A stretch of 64,000 bases of DNA from Streptococcus mitis (GTDB lineage: Bacteria > Bacillota > Bacilli > Lactobacillales > Streptococcaceae), in the NCBI RefSeq assembly GCF_001281025.1, contig NZ_CP012646.1, positions 1,455,001 through 1,519,000 on the forward strand, given 5' to 3'. Under the pieces are notes generated by a model that was not told where the DNA came from, ran no database searches, and saw only the letters and a list, made by a program, of their open reading frames with translations. How positions within the stretch are numbered: position 1 is the stretch's first letter; each line of letters begins with the position of its first letter. Below, one piece after another: positions 29,418 to 39,556 of this stretch. Made by a program: the position numbers and the translations under genes.

Positions 29418-29603
29418 AAAGGAAAAAAGTATGGAAATTTTCAAGACTCAATGAAGACTCTAACATCCCAATCCAAGAATTAGAATAATGTCTTTTTTCA
29501 GTCCTCATTTTGGTTCAAACAAATAAAAACAGCAAATCTTTTTGATTTACCGTTTATAATATGATTCAAGAAAAGACTCTAAAATTTTCTTTTTCCCTAT
29601 AAA

Positions 29604-30014
29604 TCAACTAGAAAAAATCTCTTCAATCCTATTGGCTATATCTGGATTTACTTGCCAAATACCAGCATAAGGTTGCTCAATATACTGTCTTTTCTTCTTA
29701 GTATATAGATAGACTACACTATCCTTTTCTTCATTCTGATGATAAAACTTGATAATGATGTAATCTTTAACATTTGTCGGTTGATCATTTACACTCTCCA
29801 AAGAGGTAGATTTGGACTGTTTCTGTATCTCCTCAATCAATTTTGAAATTTCTTCTCTCTTGTCGATAGTTTTAACATCTTCAGAGGTTTTTTTCTGCAG
29901 AGAAATTACAGAAATACTTTCAGGTTCAGGAAGAATAAGTTTTTTCTTACTGACACAAGCAGATAGAACAAGAAAAGAGATTGAACAGACTATTATGGTG
30001 ATAATTTTTTTCAT
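29604..30014 (-). CDS. Small lipoprotein, DUF5301-like
   Basis: 136 aa. Lipoprotein signal (residues 1-20, SISFLVLSAC lipobox, Cys20 as the lipidated residue) followed by a short Lys-rich linker and a single small domain (ISVISLQKKTSEDVKTI ... YIEQPYAGIWQVNPDI). It resembles small Streptococcus lipoproteins carrying DUF5301; that name is from memory and no function is known. Monocistronic. The 240 bp downstream, up to the LysR gene, holds no other gene. Confidence 0.8.
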   Translation of the reverse strand: MKKIITIIVCSISFLVLSACVSKKKLILPEPESISVISLQKKTSEDVKTIDKREEISKLIEEIQKQSKSTSLESVNDQPTNVKDYIIIKFYHQNEEKDSVVYLYTKKKRQYIEQPYAGIWQVNPDIANRIEEIFSS

Positions 30015-30210
30015 ACAGGTTTACATCCTTTCCATATTTCTGCTAGCTTACTAAGATAAAATTATTATATCAAATCGTAGCAATTTTTACAATATCTTAT
30101 TCCCTTATAACATTCATTACTGTAAAAATTCTACTAGATTATAATTTTTCAACAACAGACAAAGTAGCCGACAAGTTCGCTTCTTATATAGGATTTTAAA
30201 ATATGGGTAC
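30015..30210. other. Non-coding gap upstream of the lipoprotein gene
   Basis: AT-rich sequence between the lipoprotein gene and the rpmA terminators, part of a 307-bp gene-free stretch. I see no ORF with a start and ribosome binding site here. It must hold the lipoprotein promoter, but no clear -35/-10 pair stands out. Confidence 0.5.
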
Positions 30211-30250
30211 CAAAACAAAAAACAGGCTCTCCGAAAACTCGGAAAGCCTT
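30211..30250 (-). terminator. Second terminator downstream of rpmA
   Basis: AGGCTTTCCGA / TCGGAGAGCCT stem with a long T-rich tract (TGTTTTTTG) on the minus strand. Confidence 0.82.
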
Positions 30251-30298
30251 AGTTTATGCTACTTCTAGCTTCCTCGCCTTTATATTTCAAGGCTCGGA

Positions 30299-30324
30299 AT
30301 AAAAAGGTTCACTGGACCTTTTTA
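30299..30324 (-). terminator. First terminator overlapping the rpmA stop
   Basis: AAAAAGGT / ACCTTTTT stem on the minus strand. It includes the rpmA stop codon and gives a tandem terminator with the one at 30211-30250. Confidence 0.7.
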
Positions 30325-30615
30325 TTTAGCGATTGGGTAAACAGAAACTTGTTTTTTATCGCGTCCTTTACGTTCAAAGCGTACTACGCCTTCAACTTTA
30401 GCGAACAAAGTATCGTCTCCACCACGTCCAACGTTTACACCTGGGTAGATGTGTGTACCACGTTGACGGTAAAGGATTGATCCACCTGTTACAGTTTGTC
30501 CGTCAGCTGCCTTAGCTCCAAGACGTTTCGCTTGTGAATCACGTCCGTTTGATGTAGAACCTCCACCTTTTTTGTGGGCGAAAAGTTGCAAGTTGTTAAG
30601 AGTCATTTTTAACAT
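30322..30615 (-). CDS. rpmA: 50S ribosomal protein L27 with cleavable N-terminus
   Basis: 97 aa. The N-terminus [20 protein letters not shown] has the firmicute extension that must be cut after the LQLF segment to expose AHKKG, which reaches the peptidyl-transferase centre. The protease that does this, Prp, is encoded immediately upstream. Rest of the chain is standard L27 ([16 protein letters not shown]). Confidence 0.97.
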   Translation of the reverse strand: MLKMTLNNLQLFAHKKGGGSTSNGRDSQAKRLGAKAADGQTVTGGSILYRQRGTHIYPGVNVGRGGDDTLFAKVEGVVRFERKGRDKKQVSVYPIAK

Positions 30616-30631
30616 AATGTTTTCCTCCGTG

Positions 30632-30985
<354 letters not shown>

Positions 30986-30991
30986 TTAAAA

Positions 30992-31306
30992 TTAAGCGTT
31001 GATTGCGTTGATGACAACTTTTGTATATGGTTGACGGTGACCTTGTTTACGGTGGCTACCTTTTTTAGGTTTGTACTTGTAAGTAACAACTTTCTTTTGT
31101 TTTCCTTGTTTTTCAACAGTTCCAACTACAGTAGCTCCAGCAACAAGTGGAGTTCCGACAACAGTGTTTTCACCACCAACAAGAACAACTTCGTTAAAAG
31201 TAACTTCTTGACCAGCTTCAACGTTCAATTTTTCAACGTAAACTGCTTGACCAACTTCAACTTTAACTTGTTTTCCGCCAGTTTTGATAATTGCGTATGT
31301 GCTCAT
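30992..31306 (-). CDS. rplU: 50S ribosomal protein L21
   Basis: 104 aa, standard length; [20 protein letters not shown] start and [11 protein letters not shown] end. First gene of rplU-prp-rpmA. TAGGAGGTGCATA precedes the ATG. Confidence 0.98.
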
Positions 31307-31443
31307 TATGCACCTCCTATGATTTTTATGGGTTTCCCCGGTTTTTTTGTGAAGACTCGCCTAGCATCGTGGGACGAACCACTTAAACTTGAATAATCAA
31401 GCAACGATGTTCGTGCGGTTGCACAGGATCGTGCATAGTCAAC
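31307..31443 (-). promoter_or_regulatory. Structured rplU leader (probable L21 leader)
   Basis: About 137 nt of leader with several stems: GCAC-gatcct-GTGC, a long-range CGAAC ... GTTCG, an inner GCTTGA-ttat-TCAAGT and CATCGT ... ACGATG. Bacillus rplU-ysxB-rpmA carries an autoregulatory L21 leader at the same place. I infer the same class here; no covariance search was done. Confidence 0.6.
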
Positions 31444-31449
31444 TCTTCA

Positions 31450-31478
31450 AGTATAGCATATCTCCTATTTTCTTACAA
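31450..31478 (-). promoter_or_regulatory. rplU-prp-rpmA promoter
   Basis: -35 TTGTAA (31473-31478), 17-bp spacer, -10 TATACT (31450-31455) with upstream TGC on the minus strand. Confidence 0.72.
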
Positions 31479-31488
31479 GTAATAACAC

Positions 31489-32181
31489 CTAAAATGAAGC
31501 TTTTTCTTTTACTTTTTTCTGCCAAGAGGCAAAAAGCATGCTGAGGTAAAAAATACTCATCATAATAGGAACACCAAGAATGGTCTTTTCATGATAGAAA
31601 ATCGTCAAATAAGATGAAAAGACAACGCCAAGGACAAAACTACTAAGTAGGCTAACAAAGATAATCCCTTCACGTAAAAAAGGAGTGTGCTTGGTCCGAA
31701 AATAATCTCCAAAAGCCAGCATGGTTCGTTTGATATTCCCTGTCATAAAGGCATTATTGTAGGCAATACCCGAAACCTCACCAAAAGCAGTTGTCACCAA
31801 GCCCATACAAAAGGCTAATGGCGGTACTAGATAGATATTATCTACAGTTTGCGGCACAAAACCAATAATGATTGATAAGATTGCCAAAGGAATCAATGAC
31901 AGAATGGGCTTTTTCACAATTCTCAATTTTTCCTTATAAACAGTTAATAAAAAGACCCCCATCATAAAAGCTAGTAAGGTCATTACTTTGGCACTGGCAT
32001 CTGACACATTGTGTTGAATCAGACCTACTGAAAGAAAGACGACATTCCCAGTTTGTCCAGCTACAAGAGTATTCCCTCGCACAATAAACGTATAGGCATC
32101 TACATAACCTGCACAAAAAGTCAAAAAAAGCGCTAGCCTCTTAGACTGACGTGATATTTTTCTTATAGGTAATAACCTCAT
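31489..32181 (-). CDS. DUF1275 (YoaK) family membrane protein
   Basis: 230 aa from the ATG at 32181, preceded by GGGAGG; an ATG four codons earlier is less well placed. Six predicted membrane segments, with the family motif FCAGYVDAYTFIVRGNTLVAGQTGN near the N-terminus (key residues G-x-x-D-A-x-T-F and Q-T-G-N) and FMTGNIKRT later. DUF1275 proteins are of unknown function, possibly transporters. Confidence 0.86.
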   Translation of the reverse strand: MRLLPIRKISRQSKRLALFLTFCAGYVDAYTFIVRGNTLVAGQTGNVVFLSVGLIQHNVSDASAKVMTLLAFMMGVFLLTVYKEKLRIVKKPILSLIPLAILSIIIGFVPQTVDNIYLVPPLAFCMGLVTTAFGEVSGIAYNNAFMTGNIKRTMLAFGDYFRTKHTPFLREGIIFVSLLSSFVLGVVFSSYLTIFYHEKTILGVPIMMSIFYLSMLFASWQKKVKEKASF

Positions 32182-32270
32182 TTTCCCTCCCATTTCATTT
32201 ACTCATCTCATTATTGTACCACTTTCTTTGGAAAAGACCTAGTAGCTTATTTGAAATTTTTTACCCTCTG

Positions 32271-32300
32271 TTGGATAGTCCCGTCTATCTATGTTATAAT
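32271..32300 (+). promoter_or_regulatory. Promoter of the oxidoreductase-helicase pair
   Basis: -35 TTGGAT (32271-32276), 18-bp spacer, perfect -10 TATAAT (32295-32300) with upstream TGT, 34 bp before the ATG. Confidence 0.75.
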
Positions 32301-32334
32301 GAAAGAAGGATTTGAAATCGGAAAAGGAGTAACT

Positions 32335-33312
32335 ATGCTTAAATTAGGTGTCATCGGAACAGGGGCTATTAGCCACCACTTCATAGAAGCAGCCCATTCC
32401 AGTGGAGAATACAAGCTGGTCGCAGTCTATTCTAGAAAACTAGAAACTGCAGCAACCTTTGCTTCTCGCTACCAGAATATCCAACTCTTTGATAAAGTAG
32501 AGGACTTCTTCAAGAACTCCTTTGATGTGGTCTATATTGCTAGCCCAAACTCCTTGCATTTTGCTCAGGCAAAAGCTACATTGTCTGCAGGTAAACATGT
32601 CATTCTTGAAAAGCCAGCCGTCACTCAGCCACAAGAATGGCTAGATTTGAGACATACCGCTGAGAAAAATCACTGTTTTATATTCGAAGCGGCACGGAAC
32701 TACCATGAAAAAGCTTTCACTATCATCAAAAACTTTTTAGCAGACAAACAAATTTTGGGAGCAGATTTCAACTATGCCAAGTATTCTTCCAAAATGCCTA
32801 ACTTGTTGGCTGGGGAGACACCAAATGTCTTTTCAGATCGTTTTGCTGGTGGAGCGCTTATGGATTTGGGGATTTATCCTCTCTACGCTGCCGTTCGCCT
32901 CTTTGGAAAGGCTCAGGACGCAACCTATCAGGCTCAACAGCTTGACAATAGCATTGACCTAAATGGAGACGGAATTCTCTTCTATCCTGACTTTCAAGTT
33001 CATATCAAGGCCGGGAAAAACATCACTTCCAATCTCGCTTGCGAGATTTATACGACAGATGGAACCCTGACGCTCAACACCATCGAACATGTCAGCTCGG
33101 CTATTTTTACCGACCATCAAGGCAATCAAGTCCAACTCCCTATCCAACAGGCTCCTCATACGATGACTGAGGAAGTCGCTGCATTTGCACACATGATCCA
33201 GCAACCAGATCTAAATCTCTACCAAACTTGGCTGGAAGATGCAAGTTCAGTTCATGAGCTACTATATACTATGCGCCAGACTGCTGGCATTAGATTCGAG
33301 GCAGAAAAATGA
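32335..33312 (+). CDS. Gfo/Idh/MocA-family NAD(P)-dependent oxidoreductase
   Basis: 325 aa from the ATG at 32335 (MLKLGVIGTGAISHHFIEAA), with AAAAGGAG upstream; the open frame runs 28 codons further back across the promoter and is not real. N-terminal Rossmann motif GVIGTGAISHH, the EKPAVTQP motif of the family (Lys in HVILEKP) and the C-terminal sheet domain (GGALMDLGIYPLYA). Sugar- or dihydrodiol-type substrate unknown. Its end overlaps the DEAD-box start by 4 nt. Confidence 0.9.
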   Translation: MLKLGVIGTGAISHHFIEAAHSSGEYKLVAVYSRKLETAATFASRYQNIQLFDKVEDFFKNSFDVVYIASPNSLHFAQAKATLSAGKHVILEKPAVTQPQEWLDLRHTAEKNHCFIFEAARNYHEKAFTIIKNFLADKQILGADFNYAKYSSKMPNLLAGETPNVFSDRFAGGALMDLGIYPLYAAVRLFGKAQDATYQAQQLDNSIDLNGDGILFYPDFQVHIKAGKNITSNLACEIYTTDGTLTLNTIEHVSSAIFTDHQGNQVQLPIQQAPHTMTEEVAAFAHMIQQPDLNLYQTWLEDASSVHELLYTMRQTAGIRFEAEK

Positions 33313-34391
33313 AAACCAAACTACCTACTGAATGGCAAGAACTGAGTGACCAACTCGGTTTTCAAGAATTCACCCCCATTCAAACTCAACTATTTGGGCC
33401 CATTCTTGCTGGAGAAAATCTCCTAGGAGTGAGCCCAACAGGAACTGGTAAGACCCTAGCTTACCTTCTACCAAGTCTTCTCAGACTACAAAAGAAAAAA
33501 GCCCAACAATTACTTATTCTGGCACCTAATACTGAACTTGCAGGACAGATTTTTGAGGTAACTAAGACTTGGGCTGAAGCTATCGGCTTAACTGCCCAAC
33601 TCTTCTTATCAGGTTCGAGTCAGAAACGACAGATTGAACGCCTAAAAAAAGGACCAGAAATTCTGATTGGAACCCCTGGCCGTATCTTTGAACTGATTAA
33701 ATTGAAAAAAATCAAGATGATGAACGTAGAAACCATCATCCTGGATGAATTTGACCAATTGCTTGATGATTCTCAAATTCATTTTGTTGAGAAAATCACT
33801 CACTACGCACCGCGTGACCACCAACTCATCTACATGAGTGCGACGACCAAGTTTGACCAAGAAAAGATTGCGCCTAACACACGTACCATTGATCTTTCTG
33901 ACCAAAAATTGGACAACATCCAACATTTCTATATGCAGGTAGATCAACGTCACCGAGTGGATATGCTACGAAAACTGGCTCATGTTGAGGATTTCCGTGG
34001 TCTGGTCTTCTTTAACAGCCTATCAGACCTTGGAAGTGCAGAAGAAAAATTACAGTATCGTGATATCTTGGCTGTTTCCCTCGCTAGTGATGTTAATGTC
34101 AAATTTAGAAAAGTCATCTTAGAAAAATTTAAAGATAAGCAACTAACCCTACTCCTTGCAACTGACCTTTTGGCTCGTGGAATTGATATCGATAGCCTAG
34201 AATGCGTCGTAAACTTTGATGTTCCTAGAGATATTGAAACCTACACTCACCGTGCTGGACGTACTGGCCGTATGGGTAAAGACGGCTATGTTATCACTCT
34301 CGTCACTCATCCAGAAGAAATCAAAAAACTTAAGAAGTTTGCAAGTGTACGAGAAATTGTCCTAAAAAATCAAGAACTCTATGTAAAATAA
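33309..34391 (+). CDS. DEAD-box RNA helicase
   Basis: 360 aa. Q motif (FTPIQTQ), motif I SPTGTGKT, motif II written DEFD rather than DEAD, motif III SAT, motif V RGIDI, motif VI HRAGRTGR. It ends about 40 residues after motif VI, so it lacks the C-terminal RNA-binding extension of CshA. CshB-like or YfmL-like; likely role in ribosome assembly or mRNA turnover, not resolvable here. ATGA overlap with the oxidoreductase gene. Confidence 0.9.
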   Translation: MKTKLPTEWQELSDQLGFQEFTPIQTQLFGPILAGENLLGVSPTGTGKTLAYLLPSLLRLQKKKAQQLLILAPNTELAGQIFEVTKTWAEAIGLTAQLFLSGSSQKRQIERLKKGPEILIGTPGRIFELIKLKKIKMMNVETIILDEFDQLLDDSQIHFVEKITHYAPRDHQLIYMSATTKFDQEKIAPNTRTIDLSDQKLDNIQHFYMQVDQRHRVDMLRKLAHVEDFRGLVFFNSLSDLGSAEEKLQYRDILAVSLASDVNVKFRKVILEKFKDKQLTLLLATDLLARGIDIDSLECVVNFDVPRDIETYTHRAGRTGRMGKDGYVITLVTHPEEIKKLKKFASVREIVLKNQELYVK

Positions 34392-34476
34392 AGCCCTCAT
34401 TGAGGCTGGGCAAAAAGTCTTTAAAATCAAAAACGCATAATATCAGGTATTGAACCTTGATATTATGCGTTTTATT
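34391..34476 (+). terminator. Hairpins downstream of the DEAD-box gene
   Basis: Two structures follow the stop codon. AGCCCTCA-TTGAGGCT (34392-34407) has no T-run. The long stem AACGCATAATATCA / TGATATTATGCGTT (about 34430-34472) ends in TTTTATT and could terminate in both directions. The flanking GAGGCTGGGCAAAAAGTC resembles short repeats near streptococcal IS remnants; this is an impression only. Confidence 0.55.
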
Positions 34477-34611
34477 GTGGGAAATTTTACTTCATTTTCT
34501 CCTAAAATTGAGTTTTTATCTAGCCTCTTTTTTGTAAAACTACATAAGATTCGTAGTAAAAAAACTCTCCAACTATTTTATTATACCATATAAATTAATA
34601 AATAAATAGAC

Positions 34612-34639
34612 TTGTTTTTTTATTTTTTTGACGTATACT
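34612..34639 (+). promoter_or_regulatory. Probable promoter of the 34.7-35.5 kb locus
   Basis: TTGTTT (34612-34617), 16-bp spacer, TATACT (34634-34639). An alternative -35, TTGACG, lies too close to the -10. Confidence 0.5.
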
Positions 34640-34679
34640 AATAATAGAAAACGCTTAAAATTAAATAAAAGGAGATTTT

Positions 34680-34895
34680 ATGAGGAAAGTAAATAAGGAC
34701 ATTTTATTCTTAACCGGAATCATAGTTTTATGTTTTGGTTTTTTATTATTTCACATCAACCCCTATTATGCTGGACCCGATGAGACACTGAAAGGAAGAA
34801 TAAATTTATTCTTTTGGCAGCTATATTGGAGACCTATAGGAACTCTCAGTATCCTTTCGGGTTGCATTATGACTTTCAAAGGATTGAAAAAATAA
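34680..34895 (+). CDS. Small membrane protein, unknown
   Basis: 71 aa with two hydrophobic segments (about 9-26 FLTGIIVLCFGFLLF, and about 50-66 IGTLSILSGCIMTF), a short basic N-terminus and a KGLKK tail. AAAAGGAGATTTT precedes the ATG, so it looks translated. I do not recognise a family. It is followed within 11 nt by a broken secreted-protein gene and may be its partner, for example for immunity or export. The locus is AT-rich compared with flanking genes. Confidence 0.65.
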   Translation: MRKVNKDILFLTGIIVLCFGFLLFHINPYYAGPDETLKGRINLFFWQLYWRPIGTLSILSGCIMTFKGLKK

Positions 34896-34905
34896 TCTTT
34901 TGATC

Positions 34906-35496
34906 ATGAAGAATAGACATTTTTTTATGATTAAATTGAAATTATTGTTTTTCTCTGTTCTATCAAATCTATTTTTCTTAGTCACAACATCTACGGTTTT
35001 TGCTGATGTCTATCCTTGCACAAATTATGAAATTGTATCTAATCGTGTTGTAAAAGATATCAACACAGGAGAGTTATTGTCATTTTATACGACTGAACTT
35101 AGAGACGCCTATTTAGAGTCTAAATCTACGTATCAGACTCGTTCTAATGCAACTGGTGTTGCAGACTATAGAACTAGCTCCTCTCACTCTTATAAGAGCA
35201 GCGCTACATCAGGATCTCTAAGTTCAACTGCTTATGGTGGAAAAGCTGGAGCTACCCTAACTTTAAGTGCAGCTGTTAGCTTTTCTGCTCCTGAGTCTGG
35301 ATTTTGACTTAGTTTAAATCACTCAGTATCCCATAACGTACCACCCTACACTTATGGTTACATCAGGCTAAAAGCATCTTACATAGTAAATGTTCGTAAA
35401 CTAGAAGTTAGATACTTAGGAACTAACAAATGGGTTCCAGCTGGTGAAACCTCTACTATATCGAATGTTAGTGTTTGGAGCGAACTAGTCACTTGA
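34906..35496 (+). pseudogene. Secreted protein gene interrupted by an in-frame TGA
   Basis: Reads from an ATG at 34906 (MKNRHFFMIKLKLLFF) through a signal peptide (TTSTVFA/DV) and a Ser/Thr/Tyr-rich region (SSSHSYKSSATSGSLSSTAYGGKAG, with TLTLSAAVSFSAPESGF following) to TGA at 35305-35307. The same frame continues without further stops for 62 codons (LSLNHSVSHNVPPYTYGYIRL ... VSVWSELVT) to TGA at 35494-35496, then a terminator. The intact protein would be about 196 aa. A second ATG at 34927 could be the true start. No catalytic motif seen; no family recognised. Confidence 0.7.
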
Positions 35497-35508
35497 AAAT
35501 AACTTATT

Positions 35509-35550
35509 AGATGGATCTGGACTTTATCAGGTCTATCTTTTTATTTTTTT
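35509..35550 (+). terminator. Terminator of the secreted-protein locus
   Basis: AGATGGATCT ... AGGTCTATCT (with G-U pairs) followed by a long T-run on the plus strand. Confidence 0.7.
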
Positions 35551-35578
35551 AAAAAAAGAACCTTGCAAAGCAAGATTC
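35551..35578 (-). terminator. tuf terminator
   Basis: GAATCTTGC / GCAAGGTTC stem with TTTTTTT on the minus strand, about 48 bp after tuf. Confidence 0.82.
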
Positions 35579-35625
35579 TTTTAGTGTCTGACTTAAATAA
35601 TTGTTCTTCTGGGAACTAAATCGAA

Positions 35626-36822
<1,197 letters not shown>

Positions 36823-36893
36823 TTGAGTAAAAGCCTCCAATAAAATATATTTTATAGATAGACAGTAGGCAATACAGTCTAACTTTCCTTACT

Positions 36894-36921
36894 ATTTTAT
36901 CAAATTTCAGCTAAATTGCAA
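36894..36921 (-). promoter_or_regulatory. tuf promoter
   Basis: -35 TTGCAA (36916-36921), 16-bp spacer, -10 TAAAAT (36894-36899), about 72 bp before the ATG on the minus strand. Confidence 0.65.
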
Positions 36922-37000
36922 GTGTTTTACAAAGTTTTTGTGAATTATTCTTAATCTGCTAATCTAAACGGTATTTCTACTCCCATCACTTCTTTAATGA

Positions 37001-37030
37001 AAAAGAAAAATCAGGAATATCCTGACTTTT
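37001..37030 (-). terminator. Terminator of the AI-2E-family gene
   Basis: AAAAGTCAGG / CCTGATTTTT stem with TTTTTC on the minus strand, overlapping the stop codon. Confidence 0.82.
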
Positions 37031-38138
37031 ACTTAGCTAATTGTCTTTCTCGTTCTTTCATTATTTTATGATTTTCATACAAACGTGATAAAAACTTAGA
37101 AATTTCTTTTAAGATAGAATAGGTTGGTACTGCAACAATCATACCAATGACACCATAGATATTACTTGATAACAAAAGTAATACTAAAATCGTAATTGGA
37201 TGGACTTTCATCACTCCACCAACGATTCGAGGGTAGAGGATATTTCCATCCACTTGTTGAATAATCAGCATATAAATAACTGCAATCAGCATTCTATGGG
37301 GATCAGTAAAGACATTTGCGATAATCATCGGAATCAGACCAATACTTGGGCCTACATAAGGAATGAGATTGGCTAATCCTGAAAAGATAGCGAAGACCAA
37401 AGCGTATTTCAAACCGATTACGCTATATCCGATAAAAGCCAAACAACCAATAATAATCGCATCAATGGCAACTCCACTAATATATCGAGCGATTGTAGCA
37501 TTCAAATTTTTTAAAAGACCTGTAATATGCAACTTATCTCGCTTTAAAACAGTACGCTCAAGCATCGGCAAGAATTTGTGGCCATCTAACAAAAAATAAA
37601 TTAAAAATACAGGTGTCATGATAATAATCAAAACAGTACTAAAGAGCGCAGATAAGACACTTCCAACACTATTCGTTACACTATTTAGGATATTCTGTAG
37701 AATATCTACATAAGAGAGATTTAACTGTTGAATAGTCGCTTGAATATCTAAATTTTGAAAGGCTGGATAAGTGGATAAATCGATAATCAAATCTTGCAGA
37801 CGACTGTAGATTGTCTGACTTGTAGCAATCAAACTTGTCAGCTGATTAATCAAAATCGGTAAAAGATAAACGACCCCAATAACTATACCCCAGACCAAGG
37901 CACACAAGGTTAGTAGAATACCAATGATACGGTTAATTTTGAAATACTTTTGTAAAAAATTTACAATAGGATTGGTCAAGTAATATAAAAAACCACCTAA
38001 AAGAAAGGGAATCATTATAGTGTTTGCGACGCTTACAAAAGGTGTAATAATCGCTCCCATCTCTCTCCATAAATAAAAGATAATGGTTAATAGTAAAATC
38101 TCACTGGTCCAAAAAAATAATTTATTCTTACGAAACAT
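37029..38138 (-). CDS. AI-2E family transporter (UPF0118)
   Basis: 369 aa with about eight membrane segments, the family LPYVGPSIGLIPMII motif and the C-terminal VVGGVMKVHPITILVLLL region (here IVGGVMKVHPITI). The family name comes from E. coli TqsA; members include autoinducer-2 exporters and ion antiporters, so the substrate is unknown. It is divergent from dacA. Confidence 0.9.
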   Translation of the reverse strand: MFRKNKLFFWTSEILLLTIIFYLWREMGAIITPFVSVANTIMIPFLLGGFLYYLTNPIVNFLQKYFKINRIIGILLTLCALVWGIVIGVVYLLPILINQLTSLIATSQTIYSRLQDLIIDLSTYPAFQNLDIQATIQQLNLSYVDILQNILNSVTNSVGSVLSALFSTVLIIIMTPVFLIYFLLDGHKFLPMLERTVLKRDKLHITGLLKNLNATIARYISGVAIDAIIIGCLAFIGYSVIGLKYALVFAIFSGLANLIPYVGPSIGLIPMIIANVFTDPHRMLIAVIYMLIIQQVDGNILYPRIVGGVMKVHPITILVLLLLSSNIYGVIGMIVAVPTYSILKEISKFLSRLYENHKIMKERERQLAK

Positions 38139-38222
38139 GAGGTACCTCCATTCATCTATTTTACCACACTTTCAAAAAAGCTTCTTTCTTATATCATGAA
38201 ACTGGGAATATTTTTTTCTTTA

Positions 38223-38231
38223 TGATAGAAT
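38223..38231 (+). promoter_or_regulatory. Extended -10 promoter of dacA
   Basis: TGATAGAAT: TG, one base, then TAGAAT (38226-38231). The expected transcription start is about 38238, only 3 nt before the ATG at 38241. No convincing -35 element and no Shine-Dalgarno are present. Confidence 0.6.
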
Positions 38232-38240
38232 AAACTTACT

Positions 38241-39482
38241 ATGAAAAAAATAATTTTAACTCTTTTAAGCCTTTCCGTTATTGGCTCAGCATCTACTGTT
38301 GCTGCTCAAGATTTTAATATTGCTGCTAAACATGCAATTGCCGTTGAGGCAAATACTGGTAAAATTCTCTATGAGAAAGATGCAACCCAGCCAGTTGAAA
38401 TTGCTTCAATCACAAAGTTAATTACTGTTTATCTTGTCTATGAAGCCTTGGAAAACGGCAGTATTACACTATCAACTCCGGTAGATATCTCTGATTATCC
38501 ATACAAATTAACGACAAATTCTGAAGCAAGTAACGTTCCTATGGAAGCTCGTAATTATACCGTTGAACAGCTACTTGAAGCAACACTGGTATCTAGTGCC
38601 AACAGTGCAGCTATCGCCCTAGCTGAGAAAATTGCTGGCTCAGAAAAAGATTTCGTCGATATGATGCGGGCAAAACTCTTGGAATGGGGAATTCAGGATG
38701 CCACTGTTGTTAATACAACAGGTCTTAACAATGAGACTCTAGGGGATAACATTTACCCGGGCTCTAAAAAAGATGATGAAAATAAGCTCAGTGCTTATGA
38801 TGTCGCTATCGTTGCTCGCAACCTCATCAAAAAATACCCACAAGTCTTAGAAATCACTAAAAAACCTTCATCTACTTTTGCTGGGATGACAATCACTTCT
38901 ACCAACTACATGTTAGAAGGCATGCCTGCTTATCGCGGTGGTTTTGATGGCCTTAAGACAGGAACAACAGACAAAGCTGGAGAATCTTTTGTTGGTACTA
39001 CTGTCGAAAAAGGGATGAGGGTTATCACAGTTGTTTTGAATGCAGATCATCAAGACAATAATCCTTACGCTCGCTTCACAGCTACATCTTCACTAATGGA
39101 TTATATCTCTTCTACATTCACACTTCGTAAAATCGTTCAGAAAGGTGATGCTTATCAAGATAGCAAAGCCCCTGTACAAGATGGAAAAGAAGATACTGTC
39201 ACTGCTGTTGCCAAAGATGATATCACTCTAATTGAACGTGTTGGGAGTCAAGCTTCCCAATCTATTCAATTCACACCTGATTCTAAGGCAATTCCAGCAC
39301 CACTTGAAGCCGGAACAGTGGTTGGACATTTGACTTATGAAGACTCAGACTTGATTGGTCAAGGTTACATTACCACAGAGCGTCCTAGTTTTGAAATGGT
39401 AGCAGAAAAGAAAGTTGAAAAAGCCTTCTTCTTAAAAGTTTGGTGGAATCAGTTTATCCGCTTCATCAACGAAAAATTATAA
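38241..39482 (+). CDS. dacA: D-alanyl-D-alanine carboxypeptidase DacA (PBP3)
   Basis: Trims the terminal D-Ala from peptidoglycan stem peptides and so controls cross-linking. 413 aa: signal peptide (about 1-22, VAA/QD), class A-like penicillin-binding domain with SxxK Ser56-Ile-Thr-Lys59, SxN in SSANSAA and KTG in LKTGTTD, then a C-terminal all-beta domain and an amphipathic membrane-anchor helix (FFLKVWWNQFIRFINEKL). Apparently leaderless. Confidence 0.97.
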   Translation: MKKIILTLLSLSVIGSASTVAAQDFNIAAKHAIAVEANTGKILYEKDATQPVEIASITKLITVYLVYEALENGSITLSTPVDISDYPYKLTTNSEASNVPMEARNYTVEQLLEATLVSSANSAAIALAEKIAGSEKDFVDMMRAKLLEWGIQDATVVNTTGLNNETLGDNIYPGSKKDDENKLSAYDVAIVARNLIKKYPQVLEITKKPSSTFAGMTITSTNYMLEGMPAYRGGFDGLKTGTTDKAGESFVGTTVEKGMRVITVVLNADHQDNNPYARFTATSSLMDYISSTFTLRKIVQKGDAYQDSKAPVQDGKEDTVTAVAKDDITLIERVGSQASQSIQFTPDSKAIPAPLEAGTVVGHLTYEDSDLIGQGYITTERPSFEMVAEKKVEKAFFLKVWWNQFIRFINEKL

Positions 39483-39483
39483 A

Positions 39484-39516
39484 AAAATCGCGATTTTAAA
39501 CCGCGATTTTTTTATT
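39484..39516 (+). terminator. dacA terminator
   Basis: AAATCGCG / CGCGATTT stem followed by TTTTTATT. Confidence 0.85.
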
Positions 39517-39556
39517 ACAAGTTCATCTTCAAAATCCTTGATTTTGAGTAAATTTA

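Noticed and set aside
29540..29580. TATAAT on the plus strand downstream of the LysR promoter as a promoter for an antisense RNA
   Set aside because: AT-rich context makes a single -10 match unconvincing, and no -35 or terminator pair supports a transcript.
35305..35307. TGA as selenocysteine
   Set aside because: No SECIS-like structure or sel genes; one point change in a decaying accessory gene is more likely.
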